Counted from the stretch's first letter, positions 1 to 9,744 are shown. The stretch is 64,000 nt of DNA from Ichthyophis bannanicus (GCA_033557465.1 JAWIIG010000037.1:248001-312000), one strand, 5' to 3'. Translations and numbers: made by a program. The notes: generated from the letters alone by a model not told the origin.

Positions 1-202
1 ACCTCCACTGCATTTCACATTAGCTGTTTCCTCAGGGGATCATCAATCGCTTTAATTTCAACTTTAATCTCTGTAAAATAAAACCCATTTCAATAACCAC
101 CCATATGCCCCTCACTAAAAATTCCTAATATGTATCCCCTTTACTTTCCAATATCGATATAGCAATGAATCACCTACCAGGATACTGCACGCGCCTCAAA
201 AG
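1..202 (-). repeat. PLE-A left inverted terminal arm (partial)
   Basis: This block is the reverse complement of 21232-21342 followed directly by 35676-35765, with few mismatches. The homology stops near 202, where the left copy turns A/G-rich and the right copy diverges. The outer end is cut off by the window. The match across the two right-hand blocks shows that DIRS-3 sits inside the right arm. Confidence 0.88.
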
Positions 203-1239
203 AGGACGACAAGAAGAAAAAGAAGAAAGATGTAGAGCGGGGAAGAAATCGAGATTGCCCAATTCAAAAGAGAAAATGAAGAGCACTATCGGTCAAAAGA
301 CAAGCATGGATTTGGTGGTGAATATATCAGGAGAATTACTTTCTCAAGGATCCATAGATTTGTTGAACAAGGGATTGTCTTTTGTTCCTAATGCTACTTT
401 TGACGCGTTCCAGTTTCGGGTTGATTTTGAAGGCCTGATTAGAAAATTGAATTTAAAGAACTTTTTGCGTTCCATACATGTGAAGATGAATTGCGGGAAG
501 CAATAATACAGGAAGAACGAGAAACACGCTGGATAAAATTACCATTCAAGTCTACCTGGTCTCCACAGAGTCCCTTACATCCAGCCTCAGTAATTTTTAA
601 AGAACTAGTATTAAAAGAAGTACAATCTCTAGAAAAATCCAGTAAAAAGTATTTTACCGCTTTGTCAAAACGGGAACAAAGAGCATTAAAAGATCTACAG
701 TAAAGAACTGATATTATAATAAGGAGGGCCGATAAAGGGGGAGCGGTAGTGGTGTTAAGTAGGGAATACTACTTATCAGAAACATTACAACAGCTACAAG
801 ACAAGACAACTTATAAAATCTTGTCAGAAGATCCAAAGTATTCTCTACAATCAGAAATTAAAGTGATTACCCAAATGGCCCTATAAAATAAATTAATTAC
901 CCGTAAGGAGTATCAATACCTCAATATAGAGACATCCACGATAGCGAAGTTCTATACAGTTCCAAAGAAACATAAAAATTTGGAAAGACCTCCAGGTAGA
1001 CCGAAAGTCTCTACCAGAGGCACTATATTGAAACCTTTGGCTACATTTTTGGACTCTTATTTACAGTACGTCCATTATTACCAGACATTCCATCATATAT
1101 CAAAGACACCATGCATTTTTTAAATATTTTACATAATCAAGCACAATGGGCAACACATACAGATATATTATTGGTCACCATGGACGTGACGTTCTTATAT
1201 ACAAATATTCCTCAATTAGCAGCATATGAGGTGGTAGAG
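165..1239 (+). pseudogene. PLE-A reverse transcriptase, N-terminal half (broken)
   Basis: The translation starts with the Penelope N-terminal signature: VVNIS near 315, then LLNKGLSFVP near 362. It continues in shifted frames through RRADKGGAVVVLS (about 722-762), a motif near the start of the Penelope RT core, and FYTVPKKHK (about 952-978). It ends with LLVTMDVTFLYTNIP (about 1170-1214), the first catalytic-Asp motif of the RT palm. Stops near 700 and 885 and frame changes near 490 and 1080 break it. The start at 165 (MNHLPGY) lies inside the terminal arm and may not be the original one. The next RT segment resumes near 5830 after the CR1 insertion. Confidence 0.85.
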
Positions 1240-1407
1240 CATAAGAACATAAGACATGCCATACTGGGTCAGACCAGGGTCCATCAAGCCCAGTATTCTG
1301 TTTCCAACAGTGGCCAATCTAGGTCATATGTACCTAGCAGATTCCCCAAGAGACACAAGTTCCACAATGCTTGTACTGGGTCAAGCATTGATATCTTTGG
1401 TCACTTC

Positions 1408-2584
1408 TTAATAATGGTTTATGGACCTTTCCTCCAGGAACTTGTCCAAACCTTTTTTAAACCCAGCTACACTAACAGCCTTTACTACATCCTCCGGTAA
1501 CAAATTCCAGTGTTTGATTACACGTTGAGTGAAAAAATATTTTCTTTTATTAGTCTTAAATAGTTTACCCTGTAGCTTCATTGCATGTCCCCTAGTCTTT
1601 CTATATTCTGATAAGGTAAACAATCGATCTACGTTTACCCGTTCCACTCCATTCATTAATTTATAGACTTCTATCATATCTCCCCTCAGCTGTCTCTTTT
1701 CCAGGTTAAAGAGCCCTAACCTTTTTAGCCTTTCCTCATAGGAGTATCCTTTACCATTTTGGTGGCTCTTCTCTGAACCTTTTCTAAAATCGCTATATCC
1801 TTTTTAAGATACGGCGACCAGAATTGCACACAATATTCAAGGTGCGGTCTCACCATGGAATGATATAGAGGCATTATAATATCTTTTGTTTTATTTTCCA
1901 TTCCTTTCCTTATCATACCTAGCATTCTATTTGCTCTCTTGGCCGCCGCTGCACACTGGGCCGAGGGTTTTAACATGGTATCCACAATGACGCCTAAATC
2001 TTTTTCCTGGGTGGAGGTTCCTAATGTGGAACCTTGCATCGTGTAACCATAGTTTGGGTTGTTCTTCCCTAGGTGCATAACCTTGCACTTGTCCACATTA
2101 AATTTCATCTGCCATTTTGATGCCCAGTCTTCCAATTTATCAAGATCCTCTTGCAATTTTTCACAATCCTCTTGGGTTTTAACAACTTTAAATAGTTTTG
2201 TGTCATCTGCAAATTTGATAACCTCACTCGTTATTCCACTTTCCAGGTCATTTATGAATATGTCAAAAAGCAGCGGACCCAGCACAGATCCCTGGGGTAC
2301 ACCACTATTCACCTTTCTCCATTGGGAAAATTGGCCATTTAGCCCTACTCTCTGCTTTCTATCTTTTAACCAGTTCCTGATCCACAATAGTACACTGCCT
2401 CCTATCCCATGACTCTTTAGTTTTGCAAAAGTCTCTGATGAGGGACCTTGTCAAAGGCTTTCTGAAAGTCCAGATACACAATATCAACGGACTCACCTTT
2501 GTCCACCTGTTTATTCACTCCTTCAAAAAAACATAACAGATTAGTAAGACAAGATCTTCTTTGTCTAAAGCCATGTTGGCTGTC
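1408..2584 (-). pseudogene. CR1 reverse transcriptase, C-terminal part
   Basis: The minus strand encodes the RT palm and C-terminus. GVPQGSVLGPLLFDIFIND lies near 2300 and the active site FADDTKLF near 2205. KVMHLGKNN, LGVIVD and [19 protein letters not shown] (near 1850-1800) follow, then the CR1 terminal motif [13 protein letters not shown] frame change near 1725 leads to the final segment, [16 protein letters not shown], down to 1408. The order and spacing match vertebrate CR1 ORF2. The copy is non-functional because of frame breaks and the PLE-B insertion. Confidence 0.9.
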
Positions 2585-2598
2585 TCCCATTAGGTTGT
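2585..2598. repeat. Target-site duplication of PLE-B (left copy)
   Basis: The 14-mer TCCCATTAGGTTGT occurs here and again at 5037-5050. The two copies flank the inverted-arm Penelope element PLE-B within the CR1 RT sequence. Penelope insertions commonly make target duplications of variable length. Confidence 0.88.
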
Positions 2599-3232
2599 CT
2601 CTAAAAACATGTACCGAGAAAACTAAACCTTAAAGTGAAGCAATCAAACTTATTTTTTGTCGGAGCGGCTACCACAGAGAGGGGAAAGGAACCACCCCAA
2701 ACCACTGCAGCCAGTCCATTTTAATCATAATGTAAAATAACTTATGTAAAGTGTTTAAAAATTACACTTATCTGATTATAGTGGTGATATCCAGCACCGT
2801 AATTATTTGTAGAAGAACAGGCCAAAAAAGGACTAGTACGACAGCCTCAGGAACGACGTGTCATGTTTCGGGGTCAAAGACAGAGCCCCTGCATCAGGTC
2901 CCAGCCTTATCTAGCCAGAATAGCCTTGAAGAGCGTCTTCAAACTAACGGTTTTTATCATGAAGAGGTGTATAATGCCCGGATGAGAGCCAGCCCACAAC
3001 AGCAAAAACTAATCAGAACGAAGGGGAAGGAGGAGCACCACTCAGCGCCTCCCCCCCAGCTGATCAGAGTTTGGCAGTCAAACATCCACTGCTGGAGACC
3101 GCCATTGGGAAATCAAAGGATAGTGTGCCAATCTATTTGTTGATTCAATCCCAAGGGGGTCACAGTTCCTAAGCGATGAATCCAACGCTGTTCCAATAGC
3201 TGTAAACTGGAAGGCGATTCCCCCCTCGCGGG
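2599..3232 (-). repeat. PLE-B inverted arm, left
   Basis: About 634 bp, the reverse complement of about 4367-4997 with scattered substitutions and small indels. It includes the last codons of the RT/GIY-YIG ORF (ending at 3169) and the downstream non-coding region with a hammerhead-like fold in the sense orientation of the ORF. Differences from the other arm, such as a change in ribozyme stem III, show that the arms have mutated separately since insertion. Confidence 0.88.
2850..2902 (-). ncRNA. Hammerhead-type ribozyme motif in PLE-B left arm
   Basis: On the minus strand the order is stem I strand GGGAC, core CTGATG-C-A, stem II GGGG...CCCC, core GAA, stem III with a 3-nt loop, cleavage-site C, then GTTCC closing stem I. 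This is the layout of the minimal type I hammerheads described in Penelope elements. Stem III here has one mismatch (ACAT against ACGT) compared with the right-arm copy. The motif has the same sense as the PLE-B ORF and lies downstream of it. An extra C between CUGAUG and A9 departs from the strict CUGANGA consensus. Confidence 0.78.
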
Positions 3233-4345
3233 TTAGGTGGAACAAAATCCAAGATACGCCAATGAAGATCAAAAAAACTGTGAGAAGCTGTCATACAATG
3301 ATCAACCAATGGAGCTGACAAGTTACGTGTGCGTAAACGAGACGCATGTTCACCAAGTCGCAACTTGAAAGATCTTGAAGTGCGTCCTACATAGTAAAGA
3401 TCACATGGGCAGACTATTAAGTATACAACAAAAGATGACAAGCAGTCTGTTCTCCATCGGGTAGTATATAATTTGCCAGTGTGTTGATCTGTCCATGACA
3501 ATCCAACCAATGTATTGGAACAGTACGTGCAGGAGTCACAAGAAAAATGACCAGCTGAAGCATGAAACCGTGGTGGACGGTCTTCAACAGGGACAGTATG
3601 CACAATGAAATCCCGCAGATTTGTAGCACGAGTATAGGCTATTCGTAAATTTCTCCGAAAGCAGGGATGGACGGCCAATACAGGCCAAAATCGATGTAAA
3701 ATATCTACAACATTCCTTGAACCACATATGTAAGGGAGAATTCCAGTAACATGTGAAGATTGATCTTGCAAGGAGGAAAAGGTTGTGAGCAACCATTCTC
3801 GATGAATGTTACTGGCCCGTTTCTTGGCCAGATTAACTATCTTAGTAGGATAGCCTCTGGAGAGGCAACGTAAACTTAAATCTGTCGCAGCCCGCTTATA
3901 ATCAATGTTGTTAGAACAGATCCGCCGAAGTCGGAGGAATTGCCCAAAGGGTAAACCCCTCCTAAGTGATGGTGGATGATAACTATTAAATTTTAGAAGG
4001 GTATTTCTCTGAACCGACTTGCGAAATAGAGAAGTGCAAAAACCAATGTCAGTCAGCTCTATTTGAACATCCAGAAATTGAATAATAGCTGCATCAATCT
4101 GGGCAGTAAATTGGATGTTTTGTTTGAATGAATTCAAAGATGTCAAAAAATTGTCCAAATCTGTTAACGTCCCCGTCCATAGAAAAAAGATATCATCCAA
4201 AAACCGTCGCCAGAACGGGATGTTCTGAAATAGAGGATGGGGATAGATGAAGGACTCTTCGAACCACCCCATATAGATGGTCGCTACCGAAGGGGCTACT
4301 GTGGCCCCCATAGCTATCCCAAAAATTTGAAGATAGCACTGCTGA
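3169..4345 (-). CDS. PLE-B reverse transcriptase C-half plus GIY-YIG endonuclease (5'-truncated, open frame)
   Basis: An open minus-strand frame of about 390 codons runs from about 4345 to the stop at 3169. The first Met is at 4311, but similarity starts upstream (IFGIAMGATVAPS), so the start is an artefact of truncation. Motifs in order are AMGATVAPS and YMGWFEESF, the RT active site FLDDIFFLW, then FLDVQIEL (thumb). The linker follows with RGYPTKIVNLAKKRA and a Cys pattern (CDSCTYCS). The C-terminal GIY-YIG nuclease has VVYLIVCPCDLYYVGRT and LKLRLGEHASRLR. In Penelope proteins RT copies RNA into DNA and GIY-YIG nicks the target. The N-terminal half of RT is absent, so it cannot be autonomous. 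Confidence 0.88.
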
Positions 4346-4366
4346 CGGTAAAGAATTCCCCCCCCC

Positions 4367-4997
4367 CCCGCGAGGGGGGAATCGCCTTCAAACTTTACAG
4401 CTATTGGAACAGCGTTGGATTCATCGCTTAGGAACTGTGACCCCCTTGGGATTGAATCAACAAATAGATTGGCACACTATCCTTTGATTTCCCAATGGCG
4501 GTCTCCAGCAGTGGATGTTTGACTGCCAAACTCTGATCAGCTGGGGGGGGAGGCGCTGAGTGGTGCTCCTCCTTCCCCTTCGTTCTGATTGGTTTTTGCT
4601 GTTGTGGGCTGGCTCTCATCCGGGCATTATACACCATGATAAAAACCGTTAGTTTGAAGACGCTCTTCAAGGCTATTCTGGCTAGATAAGGCTGGGACCT
4701 GATGCAGGGGCTCTGTCTTTGACCCCGAAACGTGACACGTCGTTCCTGAGGCTGTCGTACTAGTCCTTTTTTGGCCTGTTCTTCTACAAATAATTACGGT
4801 GCTGGATATCACCACTATAATCAGATAAGTGTAATTTTTAAACACTTTCCATAAGTTATTTTACATTATGATTAAAATGGACTGGCTGCAGCGGTTTGGG
4901 GTGGTTCCTTTCCCCTCTCTGTGGTAGCCGCTCCGACAAAAAATAAGTTTGATTGCTTCACTTTAAGGTTTAGTTTTCTCGGTACATGTTTTTAGAG
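4367..4997 (+). repeat. PLE-B inverted arm, right
   Basis: The mirror copy of the left arm. It begins inside the ORF-end sequence right after a 12-base C run and ends at 4997. A 39-bp stretch (4998-5036) with no counterpart in the left arm separates it from the right target duplication. Confidence 0.88.
4694..4746 (+). ncRNA. Hammerhead-type ribozyme motif in PLE-B right arm
   Basis: Stem I is GGGAC (4694-4698) with GTTCC (4742-4746), including one G-U pair. The core is CTGATG (4699-4704), an extra C, then A (4706). Stem II is GGGG (4707-4710) with CCCC (4723-4726), followed by core GAA. Stem III is ACGT (4730-4733) with ACGT (4737-4740), closed by a 3-nt loop, and the predicted cleavage C is at 4741. 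All stems are intact. The short stem III is typical of Penelope hammerheads. The extra C in the core may lower activity or be a family variant. Confidence 0.82.
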
Positions 4998-5036
4998 GTT
5001 TTTGATTACCGGGTTTGGTACATTTTGATTTTGGAT
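4998..5036. repeat. PLE-B unpaired terminal extension
   Basis: A 39-bp AT-rich stretch between the right arm and the right target duplication, absent from the left end. A short extension beside one terminal repeat has been described for Penelope-family elements and may reflect the priming or template-jump step. Its length is fixed here by the duplication on one side and the end of arm homology on the other. Confidence 0.7.
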
Positions 5037-5050
5037 TCCCATTAGGTTGT

Positions 5051-5792
5051 GACTATCTTCTACATGCTGAGTAATTTTATTCTTTATGATGGTTTCTACC
5101 ATTTTTCCTGGTACTGACGTCAAGCTCACCGGTCTGTAGCTTCCCGGATCACCCCTGGAACCCTTTTTAAAAATTGGTGTTACATTGCTATCCTCCAATC
5201 TTCAGGTATTAGAGATGATTTTAATGATAGTTCACAGATTACTGATAGCAGGTCTGCAATCTCATATTTCAGTTCTTTCAACACCCTTGGATGTATACCA
5301 TCCGGCCCAGGTGATTTGCTACTCTTCAGTTTATCTAATAGTTGTAAGACATCTTCCCGATGTATCGATATTTCCTTCAATTCTTCCGCACCTTTAAATA
5401 CCACTTCAGTCATGGGTAACATCCCTACATCTTCCTCAGTAAAGACCGAAGCAAAGAATTCATTCAGTCTCTCCGCTATCGCCTTGTCGCCTCTTAGTGC
5501 TCCTTTAACCCCTTTATCATCTAATGGACCAACTGACTCTCTCACAGGTTTTTTTGCTACGAATGTACTTGAAAAGGTCTTTATTTCGCGTTTTTGCTTC
5601 CGCAGCAAGCTTCTTCTCAAATTTTCTCTTTGCCTGCCTTATCAATGCCTTGCATTTGATTTGCCAGTGCTTGTGCTGTTTCCAGGTTTCGTTGTTTGGC
5701 TCTTTTTTCCATTTCCTGAAAGATGCTTTTTTGACAACAACAGCCTCTCTGACAGCAGGTTTTGAGTCAACGAGGAAACCTTTCAGAGGCAC
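5051..5792 (-). pseudogene. CR1 reverse transcriptase, N-terminal part
   Basis: From 5792 downward the minus strand encodes the CR1 linker between endonuclease and RT (FRKWKKEPNNETWKQ). Next comes FFASVFTEED, then the RT entry motif SSKSPGPDGIHPRVLKEL (near 5320-5270), and then VTPIFKKGSRGDPGSYRPVS (near 5180-5125). Two frames are needed (about 5517-5792 and 5180-5620, then 4992-5198), so small indels are present. The protein continues at 2598 beyond the PLE-B insertion. Confidence 0.85.
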
Positions 5793-5805
5793 AGCTCACA
5801 TTTTT

Positions 5806-6744
5806 ATTACAATTAGCTAACTTGGGCCATTTACCGAAATTATTTAATCTTTGAGGGAGTTATTTATCAACAAGTATCTGGGGTGGTCATGGGAGCCACC
5901 TGTGCCCCCTGAATAGCAAACTTCTATATGAGTAACTATGAGGAACAATGGTTGTCTCAATCTCCATATGTTTCTAATGTGATTTCATGGAATTGTTATA
6001 TAGATGACGTTTTCATGTTATGGAGAGATACAGAAGCAAGGTTAACATTATTTTTGCAGTGGATTAATCAGTGTGATCACAATATAAAATTTACATATAC
6101 CTACCATAAAGAGAGGCTGGCATATCTAGATGTAGTTATCAGTAGAGGGCAAGGGGAATGGGTAACATTGGTCTATCGAAAAACCACAGACTGTAATACC
6201 TTTTTGCACTTTTCAAGTGCGCATCCAACGAGATTAAAAGAGAGCCTTCCCTTCTCTCAATTTTTACGGTATAGAAGAAATTGCTCCGAGGACGGGGATT
6301 TTAAAAGGTTATCAAAACAATTATCTGGAAATTTTAGGGAAAGAGGTTATCCCACAACAGTGGTGAAGCGAGCATACTCAAGGGCCCTGTATAATAACTG
6401 AATTTTACTACTGGAGACTAAAAAAATGGAAAATGTTGACTCCGCTAATATCAATTTAATTACTCGTTATTCCCCATTAAGTTCAGGTATCCAGACAATA
6501 TTAAAAAGACATGGGAACATTTTAGGGGCTATTCCAGGATTAGCGGATAAAAAAATACGTTGTGTATGGCAACGTAACCGAAATTTAAAACAACTCAGTC
6601 CTGCTGTACTGAAATCTCCTGTTTCAACAGCAATTTCATTAGACGTGCCAAAGGGCCAAAGGAAATGTGGAGGCTGTAACATATGTGACATCACCATGGA
6701 AATCGATGTTTTTAAATATCAGGGATCCGCATATCCCTTAAGAA
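5806..6744 (+). pseudogene. PLE-A reverse transcriptase, C-terminal half
   Basis: After the CR1, the PLE-A frame resumes with IYQQVSGVVMGATCAP (near 5865-5910, followed by a stop). Next come the RT active site CYIDDVFMLW (about 5995-6025), LAYLDVVIS (thumb) and RGYPTTVVKRAYSRALYNN, with a stop near 6400. From 6426 the linker continues (RYSPLSSGIQ, CVWQRNRNLKQLS, a CGGCNIC cysteine motif near 6670) and runs to YPLRK at 6744. There it is cut by DIRS-1 within the codon after Arg. The domain order matches the intact part of PLE-B. Confidence 0.87.
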
Positions 6745-6835
6745 AGCATAGTTACTCACCTGTAACAGGTGATCTCCGGGAACAGCAGGAATTTAGTCTT
6801 CACATATGGGTATCGTCGGTACCGACAGAGCCTGC
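6745..6835. repeat. DIRS-1 left inverted terminal repeat with palindrome
   Basis: The left end is complementary to the right end at 14860-14952 over the ACATATGGGTATCGTCGGTACC region. It also holds a near-terminal palindrome, TCACCTG-TAA-CAGGTGA (6756-6772), that is repeated in the ICR (7056-7072). The palindrome is conserved in family A copies, and a one-base variant is present in DIRS-C. Confidence 0.85.
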
Positions 6836-7020
6836 ACGGGAACGCTCCACAGCGTCCAACAGGAAAGCTTTTGGGGCATCCCACAGCATCTGTGTGCTGC
6901 ATTCCCGCCTTTCCCAACTGTCCCTACCTCTCCAGTTGAGTTTAAAGCTGAGACAAAAGAGAGAGGGAAAGAGAGAAAGAGAGAGAGATAGAGTGATACA
7001 ACTCCTAGGGGAGGTGGGTG

Positions 7021-7125
7021 GGTTGTGAAGACTAAATTCCTGTTGTTCCTGGAGATCACCTGTTACAGGTGAGTAACTATGCTATCTCCAGGAACAAGCA
7101 GGAATGTAGTCTTCACATATGGGGA
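7021..7125. repeat. DIRS-1 internal complementary region (ICR)
   Basis: The first part is the reverse complement of the element's left end and the second part (from 7084) of its right end, so they abut exactly as in the element's circular form. ICRs are a hallmark of DIRS elements and are thought to template restoration of the ends during circle formation. The same arrangement appears at 15351, 21643, 55117 and 55982. Confidence 0.9.
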
Positions 7126-7241
7126 CTCCCTAGATGCAGATGCCAGGGAGAAGGCCCCAGACGTTGTGTGCCCTTGTGAAAGGGCTCCACTTCCCCCCAT
7201 GGATCTATGGCATCCAACAAGGGATGGTGGGTAGGAGTTGA

Positions 7242-8260
7242 TTAAGTATGGAACAGGTGTTGAAGAACAGCCTGACCAAAAAAGGCATCCCAGCGGGAGT
7301 CCTTGTCTAAGCAGTAATGGGCTGTGAAGGTATGAAACGAAGCCCAAGTAGCTGCTCGACAGATGTCGTCGATAGACACAGAGTGAAGATGAGCCATAGA
7401 GGCTGCCATGGCTCTCACATTGTGAGCTGTGGCATGGCCTTCAAGAGGAAGGTTTTTACTTTCATAGGCAAAAGATATACACTGTGCAATCCAGCTGGAC
7501 AGTGTTCTTTTGGAGACTGGAAGTCCCAAATGACTAGGATCAAAAGCAACAAAGAGTTGAGAGGACTTTCTATGTTGCTGTGTCCTTTGTAAGTAAAAGG
7601 CCAAAGCCCTTTTATAGTCCAAAGTATGAAGATTCCTTTCTGCATTTGAGGCATGAGGCCTTGGAAAGAATACAGGAAGGTAAACCACTTGGTTTAAATG
7701 AAAAGGTGACATCACCTTTGGCATAAAGTGTGGATGAGTCCTAAGGAATACCTCATCATGATGGAACCTTGTATAAGGAGGATCAGCCACCAACGCTTGC
7801 AATTCACTGATGTGATTGCAATAAGAAAGATGACTTCCAGGAAAGGAATTTCAAAGAGGTAGTGGCTAATGGTTCAAAGGGTAGTTTCATGAGCTTCCCA
7901 AGAACCAGATTTAAGTCCCATGCCACCGGTGGTGGCTTAATGGGAGGCTTAGTAAAAAGAAGGCCTCTCATAAATCTCGCTATGAAAGGATGAGAGGAAA
8001 TAGGTTGTCCATTTAGAGGCTTGAAAGCTGCTGCAATGGCACTCAAATGAACTCTCACTGAATTGGTCTTAAGCCCTGCATTTGATAAATGAAGGAGATA
8101 CTCCAGTAATGATTCCAGAGGTATAGCAAGAGGGTTAAGACCCTTCTGCAAGCACCATATGGTAAACCTTTTCCACTTAAATGCATAAGAGCGTCTTGTG
8201 GAAGGCTTCCTGGAAACATAAAGGATATCCTTTACCTGCCGGGAAAGGTTAAGACCGTGA
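7242..8260 (-). pseudogene. DIRS-1 tyrosine recombinase (first catalytic Arg deleted)
   Basis: The minus strand encodes a phage-integrase-type recombinase. The core-binding part is LLEYLLHLSNAGLKTNSVRV (near 8105-8046) and RFMRGLLFTKPP, followed by the catalytic domain with the His/Arg pair TAHNVRAMAAS (near 7428-7396) and the nucleophile region FTAHYCLDKDSR (near 7330-7295). At about 7810 the sister copies' SARRISEL stretch is missing: 13 bp were lost between two CTGATG repeats, removing the first catalytic Arg and shifting the frame. The 7242-7802 and 7804-8151 frames are otherwise clean. The enzyme would have joined the circular DNA to the target but is inactive here. Confidence 0.9.
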
Positions 8261-8264
8261 AGTT

Positions 8265-9729
8265 CTATCTTTCAGCAACCAGGCCCTGAGATGCAGAGAC
8301 CTGGGATTGGGATGCCACAGCATCCCATCCTCTTGAGAAAGGAGATCTGGAGCAGATCCTAACTCCAGAGGCGGAGCTTGAGAGAGATGTAGGAACAGAG
8401 GGTACCACATTTGCCATGGTCAATGTGGAGCTATGAGAATCACATGATCTCTGTCTCTCTGAAACTTGAACAGGGTTTTGGGAATTAGGGGAATGGGTGG
8501 AAAGGCATACAGGAAGTCCTGACCCCAATGGAGGAGGAAAGCATCCCTGGCCTGACAACCCTGAGCCGGAATTCTAGAACAGAACCGGGGAAGTGTGGCA
8601 TTCCGTGGACTTGCAAAGAGATCTATTTTCAGGGTTCCCCAAATTTGAAAAATTTTGGCCACCTGGTCTGCATGGAGAGACCATTCGTGTGGAAGCAAAA
8701 CTCGACTGAGTCTGTCTGCCCAAGAGGTTTGAATGCCTGGAAGATACACCGCAAGGAGATGAATCTGATGCTCCCTGGTGAGGGCCCATAGTTTCGTTGC
8801 AGAGTGACAGAGAGCCTGTTCCGCTCTGCTTGTTCACATAGAACATGGCTACTTGATTATCTGTTTGAACTAGGACTGTCTTGTAACTGAGCTGGGTGTG
8901 GAATACTCGAAGAGCAAGGAAGCTTGCTCTGAGTTCCAGGAGATTGATTTGTAGATAGGCCTCCTGTAGAGTCCAGATACCCTGGGTAGAGAGGCCTTGC
9001 AGGTGGGCTCCCCAACCCAACTGTGAGGCATCTGTTGTTAGAGTGGCTTGGGGTGGGGGTTGCTGAAAAGGAGACCCCCACCAAAAGGTTTTGGGGCGAC
9101 TGCCACCATTGGAGGGACAAAATAAGGTTATTTGAGTTTTCTATTTTGTCTGTCAGGCAACCTGATGCCTGAGTCCACCGAGTGGATAAAGTCCACTGGG
9201 CTGCCCTCATATAGAGGCGAGCATAATGAACCACATGCACGGTGGATGCCATGTGGCCTAGCAACTAACATTTCCCGAGCAGTGAGGAGAGGTTTTAGCA
9301 CTGCTTGGGAAGCTAACTGCACAATGTGGAGGCAGCGGGGCTGTGGAAGGGAGGCCCTTTTCTGTCTGGTATCCAGCAGAGCTCCTATAAACTCTGTGGA
9401 ATGAGTGGGAGCAAGGTTGGATTTTGGGAAGTTTATGACAAGTCCCAAATACTGAAAGATGCGCATTGTGCGAGAGAGCGCAACCCTGGCCTCTGGCTCT
9501 GAAGGGGCTCGAATGAGCCAGTCGTCTAAGTAACGGAAGACGAATATTCCCAAGGTGCGGAGAAATGCTGCCACCACAGCCATGCATTTTGTGAACACCC
9601 TTGGTGCAGAGGCCAGGCCAAAAGAAAGAACCCTGTATTGGTAGTGCTTCCCTTGAAACAGAAAGCGAAGGAACTTTCAGTGAGTTGGATGGATGAGAAC
9701 ATGAGTGTACGCATCCCTGAGATCTAGAG
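8265..9729 (-). pseudogene. DIRS-1 reverse transcriptase/RNase H, C-terminal part
   Basis: The minus strand encodes the end of the DIRS RT with active site FRYLDDWLIRAP (near 9540-9505), then TEFIGALLDT and LGHMASTVHVVHYARLYMRA. RNase H follows with GWGAHLQGLSTQG (near 9020-8980), VLVQTDNQVAMFYVNKQ (near 8880-8830) and the ADRLSRVLLPHEWSLH segment (near 8725-8680). At least three frame changes (near 9130, 8860 and 8570) break it. The N-terminal RT part is at 12270-12656, beyond the inserted LINE. Confidence 0.88.
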
Positions 9730-9744
9730 GAAATTCCCTTGATC

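Larger units (their letters stand above)
2599..5036 (-). mobile_element. PLE-B: Penelope-like element with inverted arms, inserted in the CR1
   Basis: The unit is 2438 bp and bounded by a perfect 14-bp duplication. From left to right it has an arm (2599 to about 3232), a minus-strand ORF for the C-terminal RT and GIY-YIG domain (3169 to about 4345), an inverted arm (about 4367-4997) and a 39-bp unpaired tail (4998-5036). The RT lacks its N-terminal half, so the body is 5'-truncated and joined head to head to an inverted copy of its own 3' end through a run of C at about 4358-4369. Inverted partial copies and a short unpaired extension beside one arm are reported for Penelope elements. Each arm carries a hammerhead-like fold. 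Confidence 0.9.
1240..5805 (-). mobile_element. CR1-type LINE, 5'-truncated, inserted in PLE-A and itself split by PLE-B
   Basis: Read on the minus strand this is a CR1-family LINE. Its 3' end is at about 1240 and shows the CR1 3' sequence common in turtles and amphibians (ACTGGGTCAGACC near 1263). RT segments lie at 5050-5792 and 1408-2584. The endonuclease domain is missing, so the copy is 5'-truncated, as is usual for target-primed LINE insertion. Positions 2599-5036 are a separate Penelope element. The right boundary (about 5805) is approximate because the PLE-A protein is poorly conserved there, and I found no clear target duplication. Confidence 0.85.

Noticed and set aside
2751..3143. 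130-codon plus-strand frame repeated on the minus strand at 4627-4845
   Set aside because: The repetition is due to the inverted arms of PLE-B. The frame covers the ribozyme region and has no protein similarity I recognise.
8528..8791. Plus-strand open frames across the DIRS elements (also 40265-40680, 44142-44465, 57770-58263)
   Set aside because: They lie opposite well-supported minus-strand RT, RNase H, YR or Gag motifs and carry no recognisable domain. They are antisense shadows.
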